From: an uncultured Roseburia sp.
GTDB taxonomy: Bacteria > Bacillota > Clostridia > Lachnospirales > Lachnospiraceae
Length of the DNA stretch: 64,000 bases
Reading direction: 5' to 3'
NCBI GenBank assembly: GCA_947649645.1
Contig: CANSSP010000015.1
Span: forward strand, 16,877-80,876
Shown here: piece after piece, positions 1 through 8,882 of the stretch
How the letters are laid out: each line of letters starts with the position of its first letter
Position numbering within the stretch: the stretch's first letter is position 1
Notes under the pieces: generated by a model
The model's database searches: none
What the model was told of the DNA's origin: nothing
The model's input: the letters and a program-made list of their open reading frames with translations, nothing else
Translations under genes and position numbers: made by a program

Positions 1-1020
1 TGACACAAATCCTGTAGCAGCTCCGCCAATATGCCCCCAATTGTCAACGCCCATTGTCGAAAAACCATAATACAGACTTAAGGCCAGCATAAGCAGCAAT
101 CCTCTGACTGTAATTCCTCCAAAACACCCTTTATGGAAAATAACTACCCACAAAAGTCCTGCAATTGTCCCAAACACTGCTCCGGAAGCACCTGCAGAAA
201 CTGCGTAGTCTTCCGTGTAAAGCATAACACAATATGAGAGCAGCCCGCCTCCAATTTCAGACAAAAAGTAGATAAGCAGGAACTTTACAGAACCCACTGC
301 CCGTTCCAGCCTTGAACCAATACAGCAGAAAATTACCATGTTATTCGCCAGATGTATTGCTCCAAAATGAATGAAACCGGAAGTCAGGATCCTCCACCAC
401 TGATTTCTCTCTTTTATATACTTTGGGTAAAGTCCTCCATATTCTGCGATGAAAGCGCCATTTTCCGTATCTCCGATTATTTCCAGAAACAGAAAACCAA
501 TAATATTCACCGCCATCAGTATAATCGTCATCCATGGCATATCTTTCTTTATCCACGTATCGTTTCTGCCTTTCTCTGGCTTTCCGCGTTCTGTTGGATT
601 CCGATCCACTTCCAATACATGACGAAGCCCCCAGAAATCGCCCGGCTGATTTTCATAAACAATTAACCTGGCTTCCGGCAAAACGTATCCCCATGTATTC
701 GCACATTTCAAACATACGTTTCGAATCTGTTCCATATCGGTTCCCACAAACAAAGTAAGATTTTCCACCCGACAGACCGGAACGTCTTCCAGAAATCCGG
801 GCACTTTTCCTTGCGGATGATAAAAGATACTCTTGACATATTCATCTAAAACCGGCTGCCGGTCTGGAAAAAACGGAGCTCCACTATCCAGCTCCACTAC
901 AGTTACAATATGAAAAGTTTCACAAATATACTTGTAAAATAAGTAAACATTTTCCGCTCTTCCGCTCAGACAACGATATCCCTCTCTGGAAAATAGTACT
1001 CCCAGTTCATCAAAATACAT
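1..1020 (-). CDS. Rhomboid family intramembrane serine protease (3' end beyond window)
   Basis: Reading from ATG at 1020, the frame is open to the window edge, giving 340 residues with no stop. About 160 N-terminal soluble residues are followed by hydrophobic segments from about residue 163. The rhomboid signature is complete: the nucleophile Ser279 lies in SAGASGAVFG and the catalytic His330 in GHIGGAATG. Rhomboids cut transmembrane substrates inside the lipid bilayer. The gene follows the Tad pilus locus on the same strand, 77 bp after the FHA gene, so it may be the last gene of that transcript. That link is inference; the substrate is unknown. Only the last transmembrane segment or so should be missing. 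Confidence 0.93.
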   Translation of the reverse strand, partial: MYFDELGVLFSREGYRCLSGRAENVYLFYKYICETFHIVTVVELDSGAPFFPDRQPVLDEYVKSIFYHPQGKVPGFLEDVPVCRVENLTLFVGTDMEQIRNVCLKCANTWGYVLPEARLIVYENQPGDFWGLRHVLEVDRNPTERGKPEKGRNDTWIKKDMPWMTIILMAVNIIGFLFLEIIGDTENGAFIAEYGGLYPKYIKERNQWWRILTSGFIHFGAIHLANNMVIFCCIGSRLERAVGSVKFLLIYFLSEIGGGLLSYCVMLYTEDYAVSAGASGAVFGTIAGLLWVVIFHKGCFGGITVRGLLLMLALSLYYGFSTMGVDNWGHIGGAATGFVS

Positions 1021-1097
1021 CCAGATCACTTCTCTCTCTATTTGATATCGTTATTATAATAACAAAATACCATAAAAGCAAATCAGAATATTTTACT

Positions 1098-2252
1098 TTA
1101 AATAAACCGAAACTTTTCGTCTGCAAAAAAAACAATTTCATTCTTCTGAAGGCTTACTCTCGTCCTGCAGTTCAATAAATTTCCACCAACATGAGTTCCA
1201 TTCGCAGAATTTAGGTCTTCTATAAAATAAACATCTTCTACTCTGGTTATTCGCGCATGTTTCCGACTCACGGTACTGCTCCGGATACATCCGTCACATA
1301 AATCTCCGCTGCCGATCAGATAAGGCACATCCGATATTTCTAAGTCGGCGCACATTCCGTTTCCTTCATACCGCAGAATTCCCTCAGCCGGTCTGGTAAG
1401 ATCTGACAGAAGCACTGTCTGCTCTGAAACCGGGACCTCTTCTTCCTCTTCTGGCTCAAACAGAAAGGTTTCCCCGGCATTTCCCTTCTTCCGCGGCCTT
1501 GTAAATAATCTGTTTATAGTCACTGCTGAAAACCATTCTGAAATCTTCTTTTGCAACCGTTTATAAACGGATGTATTCACTACCAGCCTCTCTGGATCTG
1601 TCTCATTTACTGTAGTTTCCTCCATCACAGACTCATCGTGTTCCTCTTGTTCCACAATACGTTCTTTTTCCCCAGACGTCCCCATCGCCCCTCCATCCTG
1701 TAGTTCATCTCTGGGATACGGAAAACAGATCAGATCTCTCAGCATCCGCAGGGAAAACCCATCCCTGCCTGTACGCTCATAAAGTCCATATGCCATTTCC
1801 ACCGCCGCACCATCTCTATGATCAGTTTTTGTCAGCAAAAATTCAACCCATCTTTGAAACTGCTCTGCAGTCGTTTCCTCACTCCCTGGATAATAGCAAA
1901 AGCTGATCCGTCCGGATGCCGAATCCATAAAAATACATTCCGGGAGCAACATTATGGCATCTGATCTCAGAAGATGTGCCTCAAGCGCTTCTGCCGCCTC
2001 ATAAACGCCTCTCAAAAGTCTGCACAATAATTCTGCTTTCAATTCGTTTTTTTCCAAAACAACATCCAGTGCCTGTTTTCCCGTAATGTTAAACCAGAGA
2101 CTTTTATCCCCATTCTCTTCCATTGATTCCGCAAACAAAACACAATTGATTCTGTTGTGCGCTATCATCTGCTGCTCCCATTCTTCATTCTCTGCTTTCT
2201 GTTCAACCACCATATAACTACCCATGAGATTTCTGATATACTCAATTTTCAT
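1098..2252 (-). CDS. DUF6382 / FHA domain protein of the Tad locus
   Basis: The 384-residue protein has an N-terminal part that matches my recollection of the DUF6382 family, an acidic linker (about 195-285) and a C-terminal FHA domain (about 300-384). The FHA core is recognisable: Gly314-Ser315, then STVSRKH ending at His332, then NSANG at 348-352. FHA domains bind phosphothreonine peptides, so a Ser/Thr kinase partner is expected; one lies at 15.2 kb. The start overlaps the upstream TadE-like gene by 11 bp, indicating translational coupling. No signal peptide or membrane segment is visible, so it is probably cytoplasmic. Its role in pilus assembly is inferred only from position. Confidence 0.85.
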   Translation of the reverse strand: MKIEYIRNLMGSYMVVEQKAENEEWEQQMIAHNRINCVLFAESMEENGDKSLWFNITGKQALDVVLEKNELKAELLCRLLRGVYEAAEALEAHLLRSDAIMLLPECIFMDSASGRISFCYYPGSEETTAEQFQRWVEFLLTKTDHRDGAAVEMAYGLYERTGRDGFSLRMLRDLICFPYPRDELQDGGAMGTSGEKERIVEQEEHDESVMEETTVNETDPERLVVNTSVYKRLQKKISEWFSAVTINRLFTRPRKKGNAGETFLFEPEEEEEVPVSEQTVLLSDLTRPAEGILRYEGNGMCADLEISDVPYLIGSGDLCDGCIRSSTVSRKHARITRVEDVYFIEDLNSANGTHVGGNLLNCRTRVSLQKNEIVFFADEKFRFI

Positions 2253-2454
2253 CTTCCATAAATTCCCCTATGTCATTCCAGATATAAAAATATTTTACCG
2301 GATCCCACTCTTTCTCTTTCAAAATGGAGACAGACGTATCCTCATATTCCATATACAGCACAATTCCCGCTCTCATAGTCATCAGAAACAAAGACAGCAC
2401 CAGAGGCAGTACAAGCGCCGCTTCCATCGTCAGACTCCCTTCTACACTTCTCAT
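2242..2454 (-). CDS. Short TadE-like pseudopilin
   Basis: A 70-residue protein with a prepilin-type leader. The sequence EGSLTMEAALVLP gives a Gly followed by Glu at +5, the type IV prepilin cleavage context, and then one hydrophobic helix. It is much shorter than classical TadE. The start overlaps the preceding peptidase gene by 4 bp (ATGA type), and the end overlaps the FHA gene, so it sits in a tightly coupled operon. It is probably a minor pilin or pilus initiator processed by one of the A24 peptidases encoded here. Family assignment rests on the leader and context only. Confidence 0.75.
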   Translation of the reverse strand: MRSVEGSLTMEAALVLPLVLSLFLMTMRAGIVLYMEYEDTSVSILKEKEWDPVKYFYIWNDIGEFMEDEN

Positions 2455-2864
2455 GCTATCATAAGCAGATATGCCGCCAACAAAAACGGCACAAACGGCA
2501 TTCTCTGATTCCTTTCACTTTTTTTTATACATATCAGAAAGATTGCCGCGCCCCCCGCCAGCAGCAGCGAAAATAGAAGAAGACGTATATTTTCCCAAAA
2601 TCCCAGAAAAACACCACTGACTACGAGCACGAGCCCGTCCCCACTGCCAATACACCCTTTTCCGACCCATGCGGCGCCTAAAACCGCCAGCCCGATCATA
2701 ATTCCCCCAAGACGCTCCGTCAAATCGGGGTTTTGCCAGAAAAAACAGCACATCATGCCAGCCAGCCCTCCGACAGCAAGCACATTCAGATATACCTTTT
2801 GTTCTTTCCAATCCGTATATGCTGTTATCAAAAGTATTCCCAACAACATTATCTTTTGCACCAT
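2451..2864 (-). CDS. Short A24 prepilin peptidase-like protein
   Basis: A 137-residue, strongly hydrophobic protein with both catalytic aspartate contexts of A24 aspartic peptidases: TDW near residue 18 and the GxGD-type motif GSGDG at about residue 74. It lacks the N-terminal methylase domain of classical PilD and has the size of CpaA/TadV enzymes. It should cleave leader peptides of the Flp/TadE-type pilins at the cytoplasmic face of the membrane. The locus has a second A24 enzyme near 10 kb, so the two may have different substrates. The gene lies 31 bp after the TadE-like gene and overlaps the next one. Confidence 0.85.
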   Translation of the reverse strand: MVQKIMLLGILLITAYTDWKEQKVYLNVLAVGGLAGMMCCFFWQNPDLTERLGGIMIGLAVLGAAWVGKGCIGSGDGLVLVVSGVFLGFWENIRLLLFSLLLAGGAAIFLICIKKSERNQRMPFVPFLLAAYLLMIA

Positions 2865-2895
2865 AATCTTTCACCGTTCTTCCTGCTATCCCGAC

Positions 2896-3696
2896 TTATC
2901 TCATTACTTCAACGCCACACTTACTGCAAACCTTAAGCTGACCAGTCTCCGATTGGCGTATTCGAAAAATTGTCCGCTTTAAACCTCTACACTTCAAGTT
3001 AAAGTGATAACGATCTCCCTGTCTTGTAATATAAACCTGTTTTTGCCCGCTGTCTTTCTTCGCACATAAAGTACATTTCTGATATTTCGCTCCATTTTCA
3101 TTCTGCATTATGAATACCGCCTGAATATCTGCCTGACGCACAGATAACTTTAAATGTGTACAGTTTTCCACCAGATGGTAGACTTTACCCGTCTCGGCCA
3201 CGTAAACCCACGCATCACCGCCCAACCCTTCCTGGTCCGCTCCCCAGCCAGTCCATTTCCTGCAATCTATCCGCTGCACCATATTTATATTTAACAGTCC
3301 CAGAAGCCGCAGTGGAAACCTGATCTGATATGCAGCTTCAAGATTGACTTCCATGCCAGAAAGATCGGACCCTGAAAGGCTGATTCCTGCGATACCACCC
3401 TTCACATATTTTTTAACCACATTCCGCTCCGCGAGTTTTTTCAGAAACAAACCCTTAACCACTGCTTTATCCACAAACTTCCCGTTTTCCGGCACCTTAT
3501 TATAGTATACAGAAATCATCCTTCCTGTATCATCCAATGCTTTTTGTACCTCAAGCTGTACCTGCATCACTCTGAAAAAAAACAGTATACTCACAAAAAA
3601 GCATGCCGCCAACGGCAGAACAACAGCCGCTTCCAATGTAAATACTCCGGAAAAACAGATGTATCGCGGTGTCTCTTTTTGAGAAGCCGAAATCAT
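2896..3696 (-). CDS. TadE-like pseudopilin with two C-terminal Cys/His modules
   Basis: I start at ATG 3696, which has GGGAG four bases upstream; this gives 266 residues. The frame stays open to a GTG at 3765, giving 289. The leader GVFTLEAAVVLP puts Glu at +5 after Gly, followed by a membrane helix, as in TadE/TadF proteins. The C-terminal ~90 residues contain two copies of a pattern: V-Y-[VI]-x-x-x-G, then Y-H, a Cys about 5 residues on, then L-K, and finally a C-x-x-C pair (CTLC, CSKC). This resembles Ada-type or related metal-binding modules found at C-termini of secreted Firmicutes proteins. Zinc binding is inferred. The 5' end lies within an unusual inverted repeat (see 3660-3774). Confidence 0.78.
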   Translation of the reverse strand: MISASQKETPRYICFSGVFTLEAAVVLPLAACFFVSILFFFRVMQVQLEVQKALDDTGRMISVYYNKVPENGKFVDKAVVKGLFLKKLAERNVVKKYVKGGIAGISLSGSDLSGMEVNLEAAYQIRFPLRLLGLLNINMVQRIDCRKWTGWGADQEGLGGDAWVYVAETGKVYHLVENCTHLKLSVRQADIQAVFIMQNENGAKYQKCTLCAKKDSGQKQVYITRQGDRYHFNLKCRGLKRTIFRIRQSETGQLKVCSKCGVEVMR

Positions 3697-3774
3697 AGTG
3701 CTCCCAGGGAGAGATTTTTTTATTTTTTTATTTTGATTTCTTTTTGTCTGGAAATAAAGAGACACCGCGATACA
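3660..3774. repeat. 19-bp perfect inverted repeat flanking a start region
   Basis: Arms 3660-3678 (TGTATCGCGGTGTCTCTTT) and 3756-3774 are exact reverse complements and enclose 77 bp. The enclosed segment carries GGGAG and ATG (3696) of the TadE-like gene plus an A-rich stretch on the minus strand. Flipping it would keep the total length, but the GTG 3765 frame would meet a TAG within about nine codons and the internal ribosome site and ATG would face the other way. The arrangement fits a small invertible switch; an RNA stem with a long loop is the alternative. Confidence 0.75.
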
Positions 3775-3812
3775 CCCGCCTTTCCCGATTTTTATTATTC
3801 ACGGTCGGAATA

Positions 3813-5312
3813 TTATCTTCGTTCATAGGAGAAACTTGCTCTGCATACCATTTTAATCTGCTCCATCTTTTTCCCTCCGATTGTCACAAATTCTGCAAAA
3901 AACGGCTTAGCAGCATAATGCAGGCTATAATCCATGCGACTGATCATGTAATCCATACGACAATTCTGATACCCCTGTGTACATCGGATATTCCGCTCCA
4001 TCAGATTCATCGCCCGATAAGACAAATTTTTTACTTCCGACATAAATAAAAACTGCTTTAAATACTCTGTATAAGACAGTCCGTTACTACAATCCTGTGC
4101 CTTTGAAGTACGTTGAAAGGATTCTGACAGATGTTCGACATCAACTGTCCATTGCTCCCGGCTCTTAATCAATGCAATTTTGCTCCCTTGCAAAAGCGCC
4201 CTCAGATCCTGCACACTTTCCAGATAAGCCCACGCTGCCACTACACCTGCCTGCACCACTTTTATTATAGCCGGATTTCCTGTAAATCCGGCCAGGGCAG
4301 ACGCAATTACGCCAGCCTGGTTCCGCTTTACAGAATCTGCAAGAATATGTGTCACATTTGCAGCCTCGCGCAAAAGTAACAACCGCTCTAAAACAGCCTC
4401 CAGATTTTCTCTGTCACTACTTTTTCCACCAATAATATATTCCATTTCATATGCCAGTGCGTGATTGCCTGCAGGTCTGGTGTAATCTGAGAAAAAGCGT
4501 CCGAGATATTCAACTGCCAGTATCTTCTCGTACCATCCCGTTTTCTTTTCTGAATCCACTGTACCCCGTTCACATTTTCTTTCCATCAGACTATCAGAAA
4601 AATCGACTGCATTTCCCGATATGGCATTTATATCCATCACCATGACAAGCAATGGATTTTGTTTTATATTAAGTACAATATCCAACGGATTTTCCTGTGA
4701 CAATGTGCTCTCTGCATTTTGATTTCCTTCGCCCGTCTGCCCCGTTTCATTCGCACATGAAGAACCGTCTCCCTCCCCTGCTTCCTTTTTTGCATCCTCA
4801 ATAGCAGCCTGGGCATCCTCAACACAATTCATTTTTGATTTGTTCTCCTCATCGGTTCCATTTTTATACTTTTCGTAAAGGAGCTGTGCGACTTCAAACG
4901 GCAGATCCTCCTTCATATTCTCTGCTATCCGATGCAGAAAAACACTTCCCTCTCCGTCTGTAAGCAGTTCATATTTCTCCGTTTCCACATCTGCAAGCTG
5001 CATTGAAAGTAAATTCCCCCCTGGCCCCCTCACAGAAAGATTTTTATCAATCCAACTTTTCAGTACACCAGAGACATATTCCATGGAAAAATCCGTTCCA
5101 CCGTAAGAACCATCCAGACATAGCAAACGATAATCCTGCCATAGCAGACGCTGATACTCCGCGCCCACGGACTCCAGCCCAATCCTCGATTTCTCAACAG
5201 CATATGTCTGCAATCCTTTCACTCTCCCGGCTTCCAGCAGTGCAAACAAAAATGAAAGAATAAGTGTCAGACTAAGTGCTGCAAATATGGTTATGCTTCC
5301 CGGCTTTTTCAT
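3813..5312 (-). CDS. DUF5702 domain protein (TadG-like, Tad locus)
   Basis: The 499-residue protein opens with MKKPGSITIF and a single hydrophobic helix (about residues 8-28). The rest is extracellular, mostly helical and charged, with an acidic, low-complexity section around residues 155-205. The start resembles TadE/TadG leaders (Gly then hydrophobic segment), but position +5 is Phe rather than Glu, so peptidase processing is uncertain. DUF5702 proteins are, to my knowledge, typical of Lachnospiraceae Tad loci. The start overlaps the Flp gene stop by 4 bp, so the two are translationally coupled. It probably anchors or initiates the pilus outside the membrane. Confidence 0.75.
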   Translation of the reverse strand: MKKPGSITIFAALSLTLILSFLFALLEAGRVKGLQTYAVEKSRIGLESVGAEYQRLLWQDYRLLCLDGSYGGTDFSMEYVSGVLKSWIDKNLSVRGPGGNLLSMQLADVETEKYELLTDGEGSVFLHRIAENMKEDLPFEVAQLLYEKYKNGTDEENKSKMNCVEDAQAAIEDAKKEAGEGDGSSCANETGQTGEGNQNAESTLSQENPLDIVLNIKQNPLLVMVMDINAISGNAVDFSDSLMERKCERGTVDSEKKTGWYEKILAVEYLGRFFSDYTRPAGNHALAYEMEYIIGGKSSDRENLEAVLERLLLLREAANVTHILADSVKRNQAGVIASALAGFTGNPAIIKVVQAGVVAAWAYLESVQDLRALLQGSKIALIKSREQWTVDVEHLSESFQRTSKAQDCSNGLSYTEYLKQFLFMSEVKNLSYRAMNLMERNIRCTQGYQNCRMDYMISRMDYSLHYAAKPFFAEFVTIGGKKMEQIKMVCRASFSYERR

Positions 5313-5509
5313 TTATATATTTTTCCTGCGTTTGCATTGATCTTTGAAAATATGTTATCAACAAGCGCTGTCAGCTGCGATTTAAAAACCATAACCAGCC
5401 CGATCAGCACCACCAGAATCAATATAATCTCCACAACTCCTACGCCATCCTCTTCTTTTATAAACTCTCGAATTCCTCTCACTCCGTTCTCCTTTCTGAT
5501 TTTGCACAT
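5309..5509 (-). CDS. Flp-type IVb pilin
   Basis: A 66-residue prepilin. After a charged leader ending in KEEDG, cleavage would leave VGVVEIILILVV, with Glu at +5 and one hydrophobic helix of about 20 residues, then a short polar tail. This is the usual size and layout of Flp major pilins. It is exported by the CpaF/TadB/TadC machine encoded just upstream. The gene starts 3 bp after the TadC stop and ends overlapping the DUF5702 start. There is no separate promoter in the 3-bp gap, although as major subunit it would be expected to be the most abundant product. Confidence 0.85.
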   Translation of the reverse strand: MCKIRKENGVRGIREFIKEEDGVGVVEIILILVVLIGLVMVFKSQLTALVDNIFSKINANAGKIYK

Positions 5510-5512
5510 TGT

Positions 5513-6799
5513 TTACAGCTGAAATGCCTCTATGGCAGGAACAAGCAATATCACCATTATCACACCAAGCATAAGCATCATCGGAAATAAAAGCTTCGCT
5601 GCTGCCTCTTCCCCGCATTTTTTAGCGGCATTGATGCGATTCTCATACACATTGTCAGCCTCTTTTTCCAATAAAAATGTCAGTGTTCTTCCACCTTTCC
5701 GCAAATTCTGTGCCAGAACATTCCCAAGTTTCCGATATTCCGCAAGGCCACACCGCTCTCCAAAACGCATATAAGCCCTCTCCTCTCCCACTCCACTTTC
5801 AATCTCATGGCAGGTAACCAGCATCTCCTCATATACAGGATGGACTTTGACAGCATGCATTGACTTCTTGGTTTCATAGGCAGCCACCATCCTCTGAAAC
5901 GCCCGCTGCACCGTCAGGCCTGCTCCAAGCAAAAGTGCCAGCCGGCTCACCATATCGGGGTACTCCAGTAACAGAAGACGCCCCCTCCTTTTTTGGCGTT
6001 CCTGCTCTCTGCTTCGTTCCACTGCAGGTATCAGCAGCGCCACAACACCTCCAAAAAACAGCACTTTCTCCGGCAGATATTCCCGCTCCGCTTTCCATGT
6101 GACATCATATCCCCCAATCTTCCCCGGCAGTACAAAAAACTCCTCTCCTTTCTTCTCCCCCTGCCTTTCCAGCATCTTATCCAACAGCGAAAGAAATGCC
6201 TGCTTCTCATCCAGAACTGGTGGAAAAATCCGAAAATAAAACTCCATACTACAACCGGATGTCCCACACGCCAGCCAGACAACTGCCTGCACCAGTTCCC
6301 CATCCACCGCAAGCCTTTCAGCAATAATGTTTCCGGAGTAATCAATTACATCGTAATTTCCAAACCTCCATTCCGCCTCCACTATTCCGTCCTGATAACT
6401 TTCTCTGATCAGAACTTTTTCTCTGATACAGTCCGTCGAAGCATTTTCTCCCGGAAATTCCTCCTCAATTTCTTTCCTCGCCGCTGCCAGATATTCCTCC
6501 TCCTCTTTCTTCGTCATCTTCTGCTCTGGAACTTCTAATGTATAAGAATATTGGTTTAGTAATCCATCCACAAAAAGTTCCATATTTTTCTTATAGCCTC
6601 CTTCTCCATACAAATTCCTCTTAAGCATTCCCTCATCGGTAAGTTTCTGTTCTTCTGCTCCACAGATCCCGGCCAGTCCCCCCGTCACTGCCGCTATTGC
6701 CATCACAGTCATCATTTTACCCGGCACTGTCGGCAATCTTCCCCTTCCTCCCCACCACATCACAATAAGTACCACCAATACCACCGCACATAACACCAT
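5513..6799 (-). CDS. tadC: TadC-like type II secretion F-domain protein
   Basis: A 428-residue inner-membrane platform protein. Two short N-terminal membrane segments precede a large soluble domain (about residues 60-250), which is more than classical TadC has. The C-terminal ~170 residues form the T2SSF domain, with EYPDMVSRLALLLGAG, helical bundles and a final pair of hydrophobic segments. Together with TadB it forms the platform on which CpaF acts. The ATG at 6799 has AGGAG nine bases upstream. It lies between tadB and flp, the usual order. The large N-terminal domain is the odd part, and I do not recognise it. Confidence 0.88.
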   Translation of the reverse strand: MVLCAVVLVVLIVMWWGGRGRLPTVPGKMMTVMAIAAVTGGLAGICGAEEQKLTDEGMLKRNLYGEGGYKKNMELFVDGLLNQYSYTLEVPEQKMTKKEEEEYLAAARKEIEEEFPGENASTDCIREKVLIRESYQDGIVEAEWRFGNYDVIDYSGNIIAERLAVDGELVQAVVWLACGTSGCSMEFYFRIFPPVLDEKQAFLSLLDKMLERQGEKKGEEFFVLPGKIGGYDVTWKAEREYLPEKVLFFGGVVALLIPAVERSREQERQKRRGRLLLLEYPDMVSRLALLLGAGLTVQRAFQRMVAAYETKKSMHAVKVHPVYEEMLVTCHEIESGVGEERAYMRFGERCGLAEYRKLGNVLAQNLRKGGRTLTFLLEKEADNVYENRINAAKKCGEEAAAKLLFPMMLMLGVIMVILLVPAIEAFQL

Positions 6800-6856
6800 G
6801 CTATTTCACTCCTGTTCTGCTGTACAGAAACCCTTCTTTTTCTGTTTTCCACTCCC

Positions 6857-7594
6857 CTATACCCTGATATCCAGAATATGCTTTGAAAGCTTTATCGCAA
6901 GTACATATACAACCAATGCAATGCTCATAACCCCTCTCCCCAGAATACCTTCATACATTACATCCAGAAAACTTCCTGATGTCAGATTAAGATATGCCAG
7001 AATAAAAACAGGCATGAAATTCATAATCTTTCCTTCCAGCTTCTTCCCGGAAACTACAACTGCAATCTCCCGTTCCACCTCCATTCTCTCCGTCAGTTTT
7101 CTTATTGCCGTCTGTATAATTTCCGTAAAGTCACCTCCACTACGCTTTGCAAAAGAAAATATTTCTGCAAAACTTTCCACCTCTTCGCAGCCACTTCTTT
7201 TTGCAAAATCCATCAGCCCCTTTTCCAGCGGCTCACTCATACGGACTGCCGTATTGATCTGACGCAATTCTACATATAGCAGGGAATCCTCTCCATGCAG
7301 TTCCCGCAGTTCCTTTTCTGCCTCCTTCCATGCATTTTCCATGGAATATCCCGCCAGAAGCGACGCAGAAACGGACTGTATCGCATCCTGAAATTCCATT
7401 AAAAGCCTTTCTCTGCGCTTCGCCGCCCTCATTTCCTGATAATCTTTCTTATATAACCATACAGCAGGAATCATCAGAATCATCGCATACCAGGAGCGAT
7501 AAAGTAACCAGGATATTACCACCGCACCAGATCCACCTGCCGCCAGACACCAGAGCATTTCTCCCGCACTACATTCATACTTTGTGTAATCCAT
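6857..7594 (-). CDS. tadB: TadB-like type II secretion F-domain protein
   Basis: A 245-residue membrane protein with two N-terminal hydrophobic segments, a cytoplasmic T2SSF helical domain (RRERLLMEFQDAIQSVSASL region, then SGGDFTEI) and C-terminal membrane segments. It partners TadC as the platform of the pilus assembly ATPase. The start ATG (7594) follows GGGAGG by eight bases. It lies 58 bp after cpaF and 57 bp before tadC, the conserved tadA-tadB-tadC order. Length is typical of Gram-positive TadB proteins. Confidence 0.9.
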   Translation of the reverse strand: MDYTKYECSAGEMLWCLAAGGSGAVVISWLLYRSWYAMILMIPAVWLYKKDYQEMRAAKRRERLLMEFQDAIQSVSASLLAGYSMENAWKEAEKELRELHGEDSLLYVELRQINTAVRMSEPLEKGLMDFAKRSGCEEVESFAEIFSFAKRSGGDFTEIIQTAIRKLTERMEVEREIAVVVSGKKLEGKIMNFMPVFILAYLNLTSGSFLDVMYEGILGRGVMSIALVVYVLAIKLSKHILDIRV

Positions 7595-7652
7595 CCATTA
7601 AGCCTCCCAGACTACCTATGCTCTACGCCTTTTCCTCTAAACGTCCTTCTCT

Positions 7653-8882
7653 TCAGTCCATTTTCATGGAAACCCCTGCCATTCTGCATTTATCTGTGTG
7701 TAAAAGCTTTCCCACAGAAACAAGCCGTCCTTTTACCACCTCCTCATTCCCAGGTTCCTCTTCAAAGCGAAATAAATCATTCAGCTGTATATTCCCCTCC
7801 TGCATCCCCATAATCTCTGTGATATGCAAAACTTTTCTGCTTCCGTCCCGCAATCTTCCCAGATGTATCAGAATATCTATACCAGAAGCTATCTGACTGC
7901 GGATTGCCGGAAGCGGAAGTTCCATTCCCATTAGTACCATCGTTTCCAGTCTTCCCAGCATATCCCTGCATGAGTTGGCATGACCGGTCGAAAGACTTCC
8001 GTCATGTCCGGTATTCATGGCCTGTAGCATGTCAAGCGCTTCCGCTCCCCTGCACTCTCCCACGATAATACGCTCCGGCCGCATACGCAATGCCGTCTTT
8101 ATCAGATCTCTGATTGTAATAGGGATTACTCCTTCCGTATTCACATTTCTTGTTTCCAGCCGTACCAGATCCGGTTTGTCCAAAAGCTGCAGCTCCGCCG
8201 AATCTTCTATGGTAATAATACGTTCCTCTCTTGGAATATACTGCGACAATGCATTCAGAAAGGTCGTTTTTCCCGCCCCCGTACCGCCCGAAATAAAAAT
8301 ATTATAACCGCATCGCACAACCGTTTTTAAAAACCGCGCCGCCTGGTCTGAAATAGAACCAAGACGAATAAGATCATCCATCCGTATCGACTGATCGGAA
8401 AACTTTCGTATGGAGACGGCAGAACCATCGATCGAAACCGGTGAAAGTACAATATTTACTCTCGATCCATCAGACAATCTTGCATCCACAATCGGAGACG
8501 CTTCATTTACCATACGATTACTGCCTGCTACGATCTGTTGTATCACATCATCAAGTTTTTCCCGGGAAGAAAACTGTTTTTCTGATTTATAAAGTCTGCC
8601 ATTCTTTTCAAAAAATATATGATCAGTTCCATTTACCAGAATTTCTGTGATCTCTTTGTCTTCCAGCATCTCCTGTAATACATCCAGTTTACGCATGGAA
8701 TTAAACAAAAATTGTTCCAGTTCTCCCCTTTTTGCCAGAGTCAGCATCTTCCGACGGGAATACCCGCCAACCGCATCTTCCACGATCCGACGAACCTCTT
8801 CATCAGCAAGCTCTCTGGTAAGATCAACTGTATCCAGAATTTCTTTCTTTAAAAGAACAAGCTCTTCCTCATGCCCTCTCAT
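7653..8882 (-). CDS. cpaF: CpaF/TadA family pilus assembly ATPase
   Basis: A 409-residue secretion ATPase of the VirB11/GspE superfamily. Walker A is GGTGAGKT (199-206), followed by the Asp box ITIEDSAEL, the Walker B region IIVGECRGAEALDML (from about 272) and the His box SLSTGHANS (about 296-304). The N-terminal domain carries DKEITEILVNG, typical of CpaF. It powers Flp pilus extrusion at the cytoplasmic face. The start ATG (8882) has GGGAG six bases upstream and overlaps the TadZ gene end by 14 bp. All catalytic motifs are intact. Confidence 0.96.
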   Translation of the reverse strand: MRGHEEELVLLKKEILDTVDLTRELADEEVRRIVEDAVGGYSRRKMLTLAKRGELEQFLFNSMRKLDVLQEMLEDKEITEILVNGTDHIFFEKNGRLYKSEKQFSSREKLDDVIQQIVAGSNRMVNEASPIVDARLSDGSRVNIVLSPVSIDGSAVSIRKFSDQSIRMDDLIRLGSISDQAARFLKTVVRCGYNIFISGGTGAGKTTFLNALSQYIPREERIITIEDSAELQLLDKPDLVRLETRNVNTEGVIPITIRDLIKTALRMRPERIIVGECRGAEALDMLQAMNTGHDGSLSTGHANSCRDMLGRLETMVLMGMELPLPAIRSQIASGIDILIHLGRLRDGSRKVLHITEIMGMQEGNIQLNDLFRFEEEPGNEEVVKGRLVSVGKLLHTDKCRMAGVSMKMD

